From Tremella fuciformis (Eukaryota > Basidiomycota > Tremellomycetes > Tremellales > Tremellaceae): DNA of 64,000 nt. Positions 14,135-25,256 of this stretch are shown here, piece by piece. Under the pieces are notes generated by a model, which was not told where the DNA came from, did no database searches, and was given only the letters and a program-made list of their open reading frames with translations. The stretch spans positions 1,798,001-1,862,000 of the forward strand of contig CP136496.1 in NCBI GenBank assembly GCA_032768795.1. Direction: 5' to 3'. The position numbers and the translations under genes were made by a program. Within the stretch, counting starts at the first letter, position 1; every line of letters starts with the position of its first letter.

Positions 14135-16869
14135 CTACGCGATAGAAGCTTCTTTGAGTTTCTTACGCAACTCTGCCAGCTCCGCTTTGAGATCCTTGAC
14201 CTTGGCGGTCTCCACTGCCACGTCCCCTTCTGCTTTGCCGGTCCGAAGAGCCGCCACAAGCTTCCCCTGTGCATCCAGTCGTGCCTCTAGGTCTCGTTCC
14301 TCGGGAGACTTGTTCTTCTCGGCTTCGGCAGCCGCCAGCTTTTTCAATTTAGCGAGCTCTTTCAGTCGAGCATCATGTTGCTCCTTTTTGCTATTCTTGA
14401 TGACGTCTGAGACTTTCGGAACCGCGCCTCCCTCGGCGTGACCACCGGGACCAGCAGGCGTGACTTTCTCAGCGACCACGGCGTCACCGCCGAATTGCCT
14501 CTGCCACTTCTTCTCTTGCGCGCCGTCGACATTGTCGATCTTTTTGAAAAGGTACTCGGCCTTGTTGAGGGTGTGACCAGGCAAGATGTCAATCGAGAAA
14601 CGGGTAGGTAAACTTCTTGCCGGAGCGTTGAGTTGTCGAAGGATATCGGAAGATGTTGTCGGCATGAAGGGATGCACGAGCACCGAGAGAAGATAGATGA
14701 GGTTAATGGCGTTGAGGAGGACTTCGCCGCATCGTTCGGGCTGATTGGCAAGCAACGAGTTGTCCAACCCGCTTTCTTGCAGATACAGATTTCCCCGCGA
14801 AGAGATGAGCATAACTGTTGCAAGGCCGTTCCTGATCTTTGTCGCGTCCATAAATTCCCGATATTCCGCCACTCGTTGGTTGATGTCCGTGATGAAGTCC
14901 GAGTCTGTCTTTTCGGTTGGACTTGAGGGCGATGGGTTGGCCTCGACCTCACCTCCTGCATTGCCAGCAGGCCCAGGGACCACGGAGTCGTATTTGGCAT
15001 TGATGAACTTGATGACCTGGCACATCAGTACACTCCCAGCACGCAAGCCCGAGACTGACTCGATTGACAAAGTTGCCGAGATTGGCCAAGAGCTCGTTGT
15101 TGTTTGCAGCGATGAAGCTCGACCAAAGGAAAGCCGAGTCGGACGTTTCTGGCCGTTGCGAGAGGAGGTAGTATCGCCATACTGATGCAGGTACACCGGT
15201 CTCTTTTGCGTTGTTGCCAAACACACTGATAAAATCAGGACACAATTCGATGCGAATCCTTAAATCTTACCCAATATTTCTGCTCTTGCTGAATTTGGTG
15301 TCCTCGTAGTTCAGGTATTCTGCAAGTGTGAGCTCTCAAGGCCCAGGTTCAGCGAATGAGACAAACGAGTGCTGGATATGTTGTGCAGCATGGTCCACGG
15401 CCGACCATCGGCGAGCAACATCGAAGGGAACAAAACGGTGTGGAAGTAGACGTCTACCGAGTTAGGCTCTGCCATCGTTGATGCTGAAGTGATCTTACTA
15501 TCTTTGCCCATGAATTGGAACAGCTCCACATCGTCCGGGTTCTGCCACCATTGTCTCCATTCGTCTGTGTAGTTTGCAGTAATTGACGGGTATCCTATCG
15601 GTGCGTCGAACCATACGTCTGTATGGTCAGATTTGCAATTGGACGTCGCGGTCCCGATCACTCACAGATGACCTTCCCTTCCATCGCTTTGTCCTCCTCC
15701 TCATTACCAACTTTCGGCACCTCCACACCCCACTTCAAATCTCGAGTGACAGCACTTGGCCGCAATCCCTCGCCAAGCATACGCGGCTCCACAATCTCGC
15801 CCTTCTCCGTGATGACAGCATTGCTTCCCCATTTTCCCTTCACCCTAGCTTTCTGCATCCATTCTTCCAATCTGGGCTGAATGAGGTCGAGACGGATACA
15901 GGCGTGGGTCGAAGGTCTGACAGAAACGGTGTGGGATTTGTTACGCTTGCACCGAGGGTTGATGAGCGAGGTAGGAGAGGCATAAGTCAAAGCGCATTTA
16001 TCGCACTGGTCGCCTCGGGCGTCCTGCATATCAGCCAAACCGAGGAAGAAACATGGGACTCACATCGTACCCGCACTGGGGGCAGGTCCCCTCGACAAAA
16101 CGGTCAGCTAGGAATAGCTTGTCATCCTCGCAATATGTCTGATCCGCAGTCTCCAATCTAAACAGCCCATTGTCGTGTATGTGCTTGTAGATATCCTGTG
16201 TGATCCTGCCAGTCACCTTAGTCCTTTCTAACAGGGTCCTTCCTTACTCGGAATGCTTTGGAGTAGATGTTCGCCCCCACTTGTCAAATCCAAGCTCGAA
16301 CCACCTAGCTCTGTGAGCTGGAAGCGTCCAACAGAACAAGTGCACGTACTCGTAGATCTCCGTGTGGAGTTGGAAGAACTTTGTGCAGAGCTCCAAAGGC
16401 GAGACCCCTTCCTCGAGGGCCTTTGTCTCGGTCGCTGTGCCATACTCGTCTGTCCCACAGATCTGTATATGTCAGCAGCGCTCCAGATTGAGAAGACTGC
16501 GCTGACATAGAGAGTGGGGACATTCAGTGTTCGGCAATATCGAGCAAAGACGTCTGCTGAAAGGGTGGATCTACGCTTCAGCCCTCTGGGCAAGGCAGAG
16601 GACAAAGGCTCACCCAATAATGTTGCCCAGGTGAGGGACGTTGTTCACATCTGGTTACTCAGTTCCAATCCCTTGGCCATCGACCCCTCCGAGGCACTCA
16701 CATGGCAAAGCAGAGGTGATCAAGACATTTCTTTCACCCTTCTTAGGCAAGCTGATGCTTAGTACGCCACCACCATGCTACATGAGGACCGAGCTCACAC
16801 AGGCCCTTGGGCAGGGTCGCGCACCTCCATCAGCAGCCCGGGGGCCTCTCTGAGGTTCTGTTTGCCCAT
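14135..16869 (-). CDS. MES1: Cytosolic methionyl-tRNA synthetase with C-terminal WHEP-like domain
   Basis: Class I aminoacyl-tRNA synthetase charging tRNA-Met. Exons joined in phase show the HIGH-equivalent PHLGN in [32 protein letters not shown], the knuckle cysteines in CPQCGYD and [26 protein letters not shown], the KMSKS-equivalent KFSKSR and the anticodon-binding helical domain with NLGNFVNR. The C-terminal 90 residues are a Lys-rich helix followed by [19 protein letters not shown] and [16 protein letters not shown], which match the helix-turn-helix of WHEP domains. There is no N-terminal GST-like domain: the Rossmann fold begins about 25 residues after the start. It shares a 242-bp divergent promoter with Grc3. 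Confidence 0.95.
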
Positions 16870-17111
16870 CTTGGCTATCGTCGCTGTGTCCGCGTGGATA
16901 CCGGCTGAAGTCGACTGAATGAATTTATGACAACGGTGAGCAACGAATTCGCGACGACAGGCCGACTCGGTATGGCGAGCTCATGACCCGGAGATAAAGG
17001 CGATATAATTGGTCCCGTGCCACATCATTAAGGGAGCCCCGCGGTCAAGATCAAAGTTGGGCCAAAAGTCTGAAGCTGCTTCACCTTTCGACGTGGGACT
17101 TCGTCGTGAGC

Positions 17112-19493
17112 ATGTCGGCACTGGCGGCCCGCAGAGCGGCAGCTGAAGCGAGCGCATCAGCATCTCCAGCTGCCACTCCTCCACCAGCGTCTCCAGCCGT
17201 CAGCAAATCCCGTCCAGTTGTTCCCACCTCGACCGGGAGGGCTCAGTCGTCTGAGGCCGCGCCGGGAGGAGCGAAGAGGAAGAGGCCCACTTCTGGGACG
17301 ACGGACGAGCCACAATCCGCGAGGCCACGAGCTGGCAGGAATGGTGTGCACGCGACGGCGTCAGCGCGATTGCAGCCCACAAGACGCTTCTCCCCAGGTG
17401 CACCGGTCAGCGATGAGGAGGGCGATTCGTCGGTGGAAGAAATTGCCGATCTTTCGGCCTCGTCTGAAGAGTTTTTGGACGATATGAAGGATCCGAAACG
17501 GGCAAATGGAGCAACGTCGAACGTCCAGGACCCATTTGGCGAGCCTACAGCCGTTGCATTCGTGCCACGGCGAGGAGCAAACCTGGTCGTCCTTTCGAGT
17601 GAAGAGCTTCAAGCCGCGGGACTCGAGGACGGACCTGGTGTCCTCTTCAGCTTGACGAGAGACGAAGTGAGATATTGTTGCACCGCTTAATGTGTGCTTA
17701 TCATCTTTAAGGTACTAGCTTTGTCAGGCATGTACCGAGTCCTCCCACTACAAGGCTCAATATCCATCTACGAAGCGACTTTGACTCCAACAACCGCCCC
17801 GTCTTGCCATCCAGTATTCGCCCCTGCATCACACCCTATACCGCCTATCACGGCAACTCCATCTCTCTCGGAATTTTCACTTTGCAACTCTGTCCTGTCG
17901 CGACTCTCGCTGCCCTCTACTTTCCTCCTGCCGAACGCCGAAAATGCTACCGCAGCCGCATTCTTGGTCCTTGAGCATCATTGTGGTCTCGAGGGGTTGA
18001 GGGGAGGTGCTGTTCCTGGCTTTGGGCATATTTGGGGTCAAGAAAGGGGTGAATGGGGACTACGCGGCGTGCATTTCGTGCGTGTAAACTATGTTTTACT
18101 TTCCTCGCTGAGGTTTTCCAGGCGAGCAATGAGACGACCTCATTGGCGGTCTTGGCCAGCCCGCCGACTTGGTCGACTGCTCTTTCCGAGCTCGCGGTAG
18201 TGCCACAAGCCAGATCCGCAGGGGATGCGACGGAACCAGACGTCATTTTGGTCAGAGGACCCAAGAGCGTTGGCAAATCGACTTTTGCACGGATGGCTTT
18301 GAACTCGCTGTTGGCCACGCATGAAAAGGTCGCTTGGCTAGAATGCGATCTTGGACAGGCAGAGATGTGTCCGGGAGGGGTGATCGGTCTTTGGGTCGTG
18401 GATGAGCCGGTTCTAGGTCAGCCATACCTCTACTGTTATCTAGGAGGATCGTGCTAAACTGACAGGCCCTCCATTCACTCATCCTCGGCAGCCATTCCGT
18501 GCGCACTACCTGGGCACTTACAGTCCCTTGACATGCCCAGACGAGTACATCGCTGCGATCCAACATCTCCTTGATGTGTATCGCTTCGAGATCCGCTTCC
18601 CTGAGCATTCGTCTTTCAGTGGCATCCCACTGATCATCAATACCCAAGGATGGATCAAAGGGCTCGGCGCCGAACTTCTACAAACGGTCCAGGCGATGTC
18701 TGGCGCCAACCGTATCTATGACTTTGACGATCCTACGGCGTTCACTCCCGGAGACCGACCCTCAGCATGGACGGAAAGCCCTCCGTGGAACGCCGCACCA
18801 TTGCCAGCTGCAGACGCTGGCATGAGCACCGGAACATCTCGGGAAGTCATCAATACGATCCTTGAGCCGGCCCCTATATCGCCCATCACCTCACGCCACG
18901 CCGCGGCCGACCTTCGGGCATTGTGGCTCATCTCCTACTTCCACCAGAGATCACATGTCCTTGGGGGAGGATGGAGTCTCCAGAACGCTATCAGAAACAT
19001 GGACCCATGGGAAGTCGTGGTCGGGCCGAAGGGCGGCCTGGAATCGATCTACCTCACCGGCGAGGGATCTCAAGGTGTCATGGCAGACGATCTCCCTCTG
19101 GCTCTCGATGGTGCAATCGTTGCGCTGGTAGATGTCGGCCGGAGTGAAGGCGTTGAAGACGACTCCGAGCCGTATGTTCAGGGCCGTGCACCTCCAGCTT
19201 TGGACGACACGCATTATATGGGTCTCGCTTTGGTTCGCGCCACTTGTCCTACGGTGGACGGGCTGGCTCTGCAGCTCGTCACGCCTTTGTCGGCGACCGA
19301 ACTTGAGCGCGCAACTGCGATCATCAGAAACGGGGCAATCGAGCTACCGACGTGTGGACTGCTGGACTGGACGAGCAACGAGACGAGCAGTCGAGGAGGC
19401 AATGAGGCTCCATTCTTGGATGACAGCGGAGTGGAAGCTGTGGGTCTGGACAAGCGGAGGATCCGGCGCAACTTGCAGCGACGAGGTGTATAG
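17112..19493 (+). CDS. GRC3: Grc3/NOL9 polynucleotide 5'-hydroxyl kinase
   Basis: Kinase that phosphorylates the 5'-OH end produced during ITS2 cleavage of pre-rRNA, acting with Las1 in the nucleolus. Four exons (17112-17666, 17712-18077, 18113-18416, 18466-19493) give 750 residues. The N-terminus is disordered with basic and acidic patches. The central domain starts near LSGMYRVLPLQGSISIYEA, has the Walker A GPKSVGKST followed by LLATHEKVAWLECDLGQAE (Walker B/lid region) and YLGTYSPLTCPDEYI, and continues through PLIINTQGWIKGLG to a basic C-terminus. All are standard Clp1/Grc3-family landmarks. The third exon uses a GAG acceptor after a 35-nt intron, among the shortest in the window. Confidence 0.94.
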
Positions 19494-20059
19494 GCCCATT
19501 CGCTCTGCTTGGTATCCATACTATCATTGACACCGTGTTGTACTCCAATGCCATCGCTATCACAACCCCCTTGCTCGCTGTCGGCGGTGATCGCCGCCTC
19601 GATCCAGTGAAGTGTCCGAGATTTTCAGCGTAGCTCTTACGGGGCGAATTTCTGCGGGTGTCCCTGGAACGAAAACGGTAAATGGGGGAATTAAATAAGA
19701 AAATTCCGGCCATTCTGATTTCATCAGCACAATCCTAATATGCATTGTGTCCTTGCCAAATTGCCTTTCATCAGAGAATAAAGATCTATGCATGAGGCTG
19801 ATGCATGGAATGATCTCTGTAGCAGAACCAATCGCCTACATAGCTACTGCCATACCCTGCCCTATCATTGCACCAAAATGGTTACAATAGCGCAAGTCTG
19901 ACAAGACTGCAATAGGCTTGCCAGGTGGCAGCTGTGACATAGCCCCTGTGACCAGCTTGGCATGCCTATGATCATCTGATCAGCCTAGCATGCCCAACAA
20001 GCACTTGCGCATCTCTTGATGAAGTGCTTTAGCTTGCAACTAATCAATGTTCTACAGTA

Positions 20060-20078
20060 CATCCGGCTTTGCCGGATG
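20060..20078. repeat. Perfect hairpin, 8-bp stem, 3-nt loop
   Basis: CATCCGGC - TTT - GCCGGATG. First of three adjacent hairpins in the low-GC island. Confidence 0.8.
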
Positions 20079-20103
20079 CTTGACCCGTAAGGGCTGCGAT
20101 GGC

Positions 20104-20119
20104 TGCGCCGCTAGGCGCA
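20104..20119. repeat. Perfect hairpin, 6-bp stem, 4-nt loop
   Basis: TGCGCC - GCTA - GGCGCA. Second of three adjacent hairpins. Confidence 0.8.
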
Positions 20120-20130
20120 AGGGGGGGTCT

Positions 20131-20153
20131 TGGGGGGGTGTCCCACCCCCCCA
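20131..20153. repeat. Perfect hairpin, 10-bp G/C-run stem, 3-nt loop
   Basis: TGGGGGGGTG - TCC - CACCCCCCCA. Third hairpin; preceded by another G7 tract at 20121-20127, so the G-rich strand could also form a quadruplex-like structure. Confidence 0.8.
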
Positions 20154-20494
20154 TGTCTAACGGAACCAAAGAACAAGGAATTGCATTAGGTTTTCCAAAT
20201 TGCCTGAGAACCAATAACTTGAATACCTGATTAGAAATTCAGAGCTAAAAAAGAATTGAAATAACGAGCTACGCCCTATCGCGCACTTTCCTGCACGATC
20301 TACCTAGTGAGATTGGCCTCGTGAATTCACTATCGTCTTGTCGTCCAGCTGGCGCAATGGCACAAGACAGATGAAGGCCTTGCGAGCGGCCAGGCGAGCA
20401 CCTCCTCTCACTTCCATTCGAAGCTGACAATCTCAGGGCAGCCGCACCAGCTCCTCTCTCACTCCACACCCCTCGTCTACCGCTTCCAGCGGGC

Positions 20495-23035
20495 TTGGCT
20501 CTACCTCGAAGCAGCGCAGTCCCCAAGCGGGCCTTCGCATCATGTCCAGCATGTCTCCGGAGAGCCGAGTCCCCCGGCTGGATAAGCAAATCGCCTTTCG
20601 AGCACTACCACCGCCTCCTCTCTTTGCCCGACACGTCCATGGCCGAGCTCCTCGACGCCGTCCCCTCCAAGCTATTCACCGAGTCGTCCGCGGGCGGCGG
20701 AGGGAAGAAATGGCCCCGGCGTATCCTGCTTGACCTCTTATCTCGGCCTGCCGACCTCGCGTCGATCGTGCGGCTCATGCCGTATATCGAGCAGGACGTC
20801 CGGTTGAGCAGTATCAATCGCGCGACATGGACCATCGCCGCACTGCTCGCTGCTGTTGCGCGCATCAACGCTCAAGCCCTCGTGCCGGCTATTGTCGATA
20901 TCTTCCTCGCTCGCCTCTCTGCTGCGAATGAGGAGCAGTCCGACGAGACGAAATTGGACAATGTGTTCTTTGCTGTTCTCGACAGTCTCAAAGCCTTTGC
21001 TAAGCGGTCGAGCTTCCCCGAGGACCAGCTATCCCGTACGGAGCGGTACCGTCAACGTCTGCCCCCAGCTGTCAATGCGGAAGTCATGCGCCTGGTCCGG
21101 GCATACATGACGGAGCTGGACGAAGGCCCCTCGAGCTCGAAAGGCCGGCAGATGGGCGTTCGGACTCTCGACTTCTTGTACGGCCCGAGATTCCTTACAT
21201 CCACTCTGCGCGAGCTTTTGGTGAACCACTGTCGCAGCCGTGGAGTACGGATGAAACCGTGGTGGTGGAAGAGGTGTATGGTTAGTGCGGCAGCGGAAGG
21301 GAATGTCGAGCAGGCACAGCGATACTACGAGGAATTGGCTCAAGTGGAGAAAGAAGCAGATCAGGGCGACTTGGACGCACAAATACAGTCCATGGAGAAG
21401 GAAGAAGAGGACAGGCTGGATACCGAGGCCGTACGGACCTTGATGCTGCTCGCGGCGAAACGGCCGACTCATGACGTCCTCACGGATCTACAGTCGTATC
21501 TCGCACCAGATCCCACTGGAGTGGAGAGGACTGGCAACTCTGAGAACGTCCAGCATCTCGCTGCGAGTATTCAGGGTACCTCAGGTCCTTCAACACAGAC
21601 ACAGGATGGGACCGCGCAGTACGCGTGGTCCATCTTGCTGGACAAGCTCGCGCACGATCCCCGAATAGACGCCAACACCATCATTCGTCTGACAGACAGC
21701 ATGCCGGCGAGCGTGTCGACAGCGCCTTCCGTCACGCCGGCTATGCAGGGCCTACTCAACCGCCACGAGCCCGCACAAGCATGGGATCTGTGGACTCGAT
21801 ACATGCAGCCGCACCATGACGGCACTCAGCCCGATCTGGACGGGGCGCTGCTGAGCGTGGCAGCCGAAGCAGACTTCCAGCTCCGAGGTCTCGATTCGTC
21901 CATCGCTTTCGTCGATCGTCATGCTCGACGACCGCATGCCGGGTCACCCCTTCCAAGCTCGGACAACCCACTGGACCCGCCTGAGATCATCATCGACGTG
22001 CATGTCCTCAACAGACTCTTGTATCAGTGCCTACTCTCGCACCGCCCCTCGGTCGCATTTCGTCTCTTTCACGCGGGCCTACCGCGATGGGGCGTGTGGC
22101 CGGACGAGATTTCGCTCGCACTTCTGATCGATGTGGCTCGATATGCGCCCAGCCCCGACGAAGGCAGGGGCGAAGACGTGCTGCACGACCGCCTGAGGGA
22201 CATGGCTGACGCCTTCTCGTTCCGCCGACTCGGGAGGAGTCTTTCGGACGAAGAACCCGATGGAGACGAAGGGTCATACGACGCCTACGACGCGGCCGGG
22301 TTCGCCAAAGGCGGCCCGAACGTCCTGCTCGATTCGCCTGGCTATACCTGGCGCGCAGAGAACGGACGGGTCCGGCCTTGGGAGAAGGCCAGGCGGGTAT
22401 TCCGCCAAGTCATGCTTGGCAATTGGCCGCATCTGCTCGATATCCCTTCGCCCCTCGACGTCGGAGGAGCCTTCGCGTCCATCACGGATTTCTTCCTGCA
22501 CCGCGACTCGAAACTTCCTCGTGAACACGGCGAGCCAGGCGCGACCGCGACTCCTCATGGACCGACCAGCCTGCCCCGCGCGTCGGCGCGATACCCCCAC
22601 ATCGTCCCTTCGGCACGGACATGCCACTCGTACGTGTGCATGTTGGGATTTTACGCCCTACACGAAGAGATTCCGCCCGTCCTCGCGTGGATGCGAGATC
22701 GTGGGGTCGTTCCGAGGTGGGAGACGATGCTCATGGCTCTCATGCACGTGTGCGAGAACGAGGGACCGCGCCGGCCAGTAGGGGGTCGGTTGATGAGGGA
22801 CGAAGAGATCCTGCGAGCGTGGCTCGAGGACTGGCTAGGTACGACGCCCGATCCGGCGGCGAGCCCGGCGAGCGAGAGAGCTGGAGCCGATGGCGAATTC
22901 AGGCGGTCGTGGGGGCCGGAGCGAGATCTTTTTCTGGGTTTGGGAACAGAGCGCACAGGGAGAGTGCCGAGCGAGGACCAGGTCGCCAGGTGGATAAGGC
23001 ATATCCGAAGTCGGCGAGAGAGTATCACCGCGTAG
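20495..23035 (+). CDS. Mitochondrial PPR-like helical-repeat protein, start uncertain
   Basis: A single long exon of at least 800 residues. Helical pairs such as KPWWWKRCMVSAAAEGNVEQAQRYY, HVLNRLLYQCLLSHRPSVAFRLF and CHSYVCMLGFYALHEEIPPVLAW have the spacing of degenerate pentatricopeptide repeats, which in fungi usually mark mitochondrial RNA-binding or translation factors. The frame is open upstream to about 20375, and residues there (RSSAVPKRAFASCPACLRRA) look like a mitochondrial presequence, but the first in-frame ATG is at 20639, after that signal. The true start must be an upstream exon (a plausible acceptor ends at 20436), a frameshifted ATG at 20371 (MKALRAARRAPPLTSIR, presequence-like but in another frame), or a non-AUG codon. 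The coordinates mark the first residues I can support. Function beyond PPR-like is unknown. Confidence 0.7.
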   Translation: MALPRSSAVPKRAFASCPACLRRAESPGWISKSPFEHYHRLLSLPDTSMAELLDAVPSKLFTESSAGGGGKKWPRRILLDLLSRPADLASIVRLMPYIEQDVRLSSINRATWTIAALLAAVARINAQALVPAIVDIFLARLSAANEEQSDETKLDNVFFAVLDSLKAFAKRSSFPEDQLSRTERYRQRLPPAVNAEVMRLVRAYMTELDEGPSSSKGRQMGVRTLDFLYGPRFLTSTLRELLVNHCRSRGVRMKPWWWKRCMVSAAAEGNVEQAQRYYEELAQVEKEADQGDLDAQIQSMEKEEEDRLDTEAVRTLMLLAAKRPTHDVLTDLQSYLAPDPTGVERTGNSENVQHLAASIQGTSGPSTQTQDGTAQYAWSILLDKLAHDPRIDANTIIRLTDSMPASVSTAPSVTPAMQGLLNRHEPAQAWDLWTRYMQPHHDGTQPDLDGALLSVAAEADFQLRGLDSSIAFVDRHARRPHAGSPLPSSDNPLDPPEIIIDVHVLNRLLYQCLLSHRPSVAFRLFHAGLPRWGVWPDEISLALLIDVARYAPSPDEGRGEDVLHDRLRDMADAFSFRRLGRSLSDEEPDGDEGSYDAYDAAGFAKGGPNVLLDSPGYTWRAENGRVRPWEKARRVFRQVMLGNWPHLLDIPSPLDVGGAFASITDFFLHRDSKLPREHGEPGATATPHGPTSLPRASARYPHIVPSARTCHSYVCMLGFYALHEEIPPVLAWMRDRGVVPRWETMLMALMHVCENEGPRRPVGGRLMRDEEILRAWLEDWLGTTPDPAASPASERAGADGEFRRSWGPERDLFLGLGTERTGRVPSEDQVARWIRHIRSRRESITA

Positions 23036-23082
23036 CATATGCAATATGCTCTTTTCTGCACTGTGCGCGCATGTCTCGTCCC

Positions 23083-24953
23083 TCACTCATGCTTTGCTCG
23101 CGCGTCGGCCCAGGCTTCGAAAACTCGCCGACGGTTTCTCACGTTGATGCCGCGACAGGTGGTCAGGTCTATTCGGGACAACATCGGGCACCCGTCGAGC
23201 ACGCGAAACAGCTGCTCTTCTTAGAATTCGTCAGCTACACAATCCTGTTCGGCAGTGAATACTCACCGGTGATGCTGCTGCCACTGATATCTAGCTCACG
23301 GAGTGCGGGGAAGCCACCGACAAAGTCCTCACGGTCGAACAGCGACTGTCCAACATTCCACTGCACGTCGGGCAGATGCAGCTGCTCGAGCTTGCCAGAC
23401 GCCGTGTTTGCCCTTTCGTCCGACGGCGGGTCCAGATTCAGTTGCCGAAGAGCCGAGCTACGTACAGAAAAGAGCTGCACATGAGCCTGGAACTCATTGC
23501 CATATCGCGAGAGCTGGACACGCACTCTCATAGACGCTCGCCAGCTGCCCTGAAGCAGCATGTTCACCGCGAATGTTGCGATGTTGGTATTAGACTGTAC
23601 TTCATTCATCGCCGCCACTTGGTCTGGCTCGAAGCGAAAGACTTCCAATGCTGTAGAGGAGTCCAATGCCTCTGACAGCTCGCGCTCTTGCTGCACCATC
23701 CACCCTGGGCCAAATATGAGATTGCCGATTTGCAGATGTCGCAGCGAGCCCGCTTGTTCGAGGATCACGCGATAAAGGGTCGAGGTGGGCACGGGAGGTC
23801 CTATGCCGAGCACGAGCTTTTGCAGCTGATTCGGAGGCACGGCGATGTGGGTCATGGCCGGTATCAGTAGACCTGGGAGGTACAGATGAGTCAGGGCAGG
23901 GAAGATCTCGCCTAATCTCGGCCAATCGAGATGGGCGCCTTCGGCCGCTGGACGAGGATTGGGATGCACCGTATGACCGACGAGGCGGGCTCTGGAGGCG
24001 ACGTCGTTGGCAGGCCGATTGATCACGTTTCCTGGAAGACAGAGATGCGTGATGTAAGGGTACGCATCGGCAGTGAAGACTTTGTCCGCGTCCTAGTACT
24101 CAGTTCGCATTCTGCGCGATGATCCCAGATACATACCTCGAAGTTGACGTTGTCAATTTTGAAGCTTGAGAGTTGATGCCCGTATTCGTTCAGAAGGGAG
24201 TGGACATCGCTGGCGGTGATTCTAGTGCCTTTCAGATTGAGGCGCCGCACGCTAGGACAGCGCTTGATGATGGTATCGATAGTTTTGGATGCGGTCAGAG
24301 GGCAGCCTTTTAGGTTGATGATTTCGAGATTTGGGAGATGGTAGATGAGGCCGGCGATGGCCACATCTGTCACTTGAGGAGCGTAAGTGAGTACTAGCTT
24401 GGTTATACTCTCTCGGTGGCTCTCGGGGGGTAGTATAGGCTTGAGCAGCTTGGTGCTTGCCACAGCAGGCAGGAGGGCGCCGGGGAGGTAAAGCTCAGGC
24501 GCAATAGTGAACACCTAAATATCAGCAAGAAGCGGGAAGTCGCTAGCTGTTATTGACCTCCTGTAGCATCTGTAAGGACAGACTACCTCCCCAATACCGA
24601 AAGACCGCATCTCTCACGCCAACCTTCAAATGATCCGGCACCCACGCCCAATCTTCCTTCCACCATCTCCCAGGACCCACAATGACCTCTCCATTGACCT
24701 GGCTCTGCCCGGCTTCCCACAGCCGTTTGAAAGCCCGTGCCGCTGACTCCTGACAGCACTTGGCGAGCGTCGGTAGACCACGCAGCCTCGGGCGGCGGGT
24801 CGAGACGGATGAAGTGGACAATGTCGACTCGGCGAGCAGGGTATCCCAGTCGTCCGGCGTGTTCCATACTGATCGCTCTGCCCTGCGTTTCTTCGCCTTC
24901 TTGGCAGATGGGGTGGCTGTTCCGCTACCGGAAGGCGTGCTGCGTTTCGACAT
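23083..24953 (-). CDS. Leucine-rich-repeat (RNI-like) protein
   Basis: Four exons (24558-24953, 24137-24514, 23267-24092, 23083-23219) join in phase to 578 residues. The N-terminus starts MSKRSTPSG and has a basic KKAKKRR nuclear-type signal, then a Trp-rich segment (RWWKEDWAWVPDHLK). From about residue 130 the chain shows irregular leucine-rich repeats: LYLPGALLP, VTDVAIAGLIYHLPNLEIINLKGCPLT, CPSVRRLNLKGTRIT, ALTHLYLPG, LRHLQIGNL, LEQLHLPDV, ALRELDISGSSIT and CPMLSRIDLTTCRGI. This resembles the ribonuclease-inhibitor-like LRRs of F-box or Rad7/Amn1 proteins, but I see no convincing F-box. Exon 3 uses a TAG acceptor and exon 4 an AAG acceptor. It converges on the PPR-like gene with 47 bp between stops. 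Confidence 0.82.
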
Positions 24954-25256
24954 AACTCGAGGCCATGAGAAGGCAAACGGAGTAGAGATACTCGACGAAG
25001 TAGCGATACAGTCACTCGCTGGACATACGAGGTGGAGGCAGATGTTACGTAAAGACTCTTCCAGATTGCCCGATGCGTGCTTCCGTTGGATCTGACGCGT
25101 GTCCACGTGGTTTGGGGTCGGGGTGGCTGAAGAAGGCAAAAGCAAAAGGTCAAGGTGTGTTGAGAGAAAGGGTGGTCTATCAACCGACACTCTTCTTTGT
25201 AAGACCACCCAGGAGCTGTTGCCCAGATCAGGCCATCTCAGCACTGCACTTGCGCC
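24954..25256. promoter_or_regulatory. Divergent promoter, LRR gene / UBE2S-like gene
   Basis: About 300 bp between divergent starts. It contains one palindromic CACGTG E-box at 25104-25109. Nothing else stands out. Confidence 0.4.

Larger units (their letters stand above)
19640..20290. repeat. AT-richer island with three hairpins, possible mobile-element remnant
   Basis: By eye the base composition drops sharply from the GC-rich coding flanks, and no coding frame is seen. Near its right side three perfect inverted repeats lie within 95 bp (20060-20078, 20104-20119, 20131-20153), followed by AT-rich sequence running to about 20280. CCAAATTGCCT-like words occur near both sides (about 19755 and 20192). 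Structured ends of this kind are seen in non-autonomous elements such as Helitron derivatives or foldback/MITE remnants, but I see no transposase, target-site duplication or clear terminal repeat. Origin is inferred. Confidence 0.45.
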
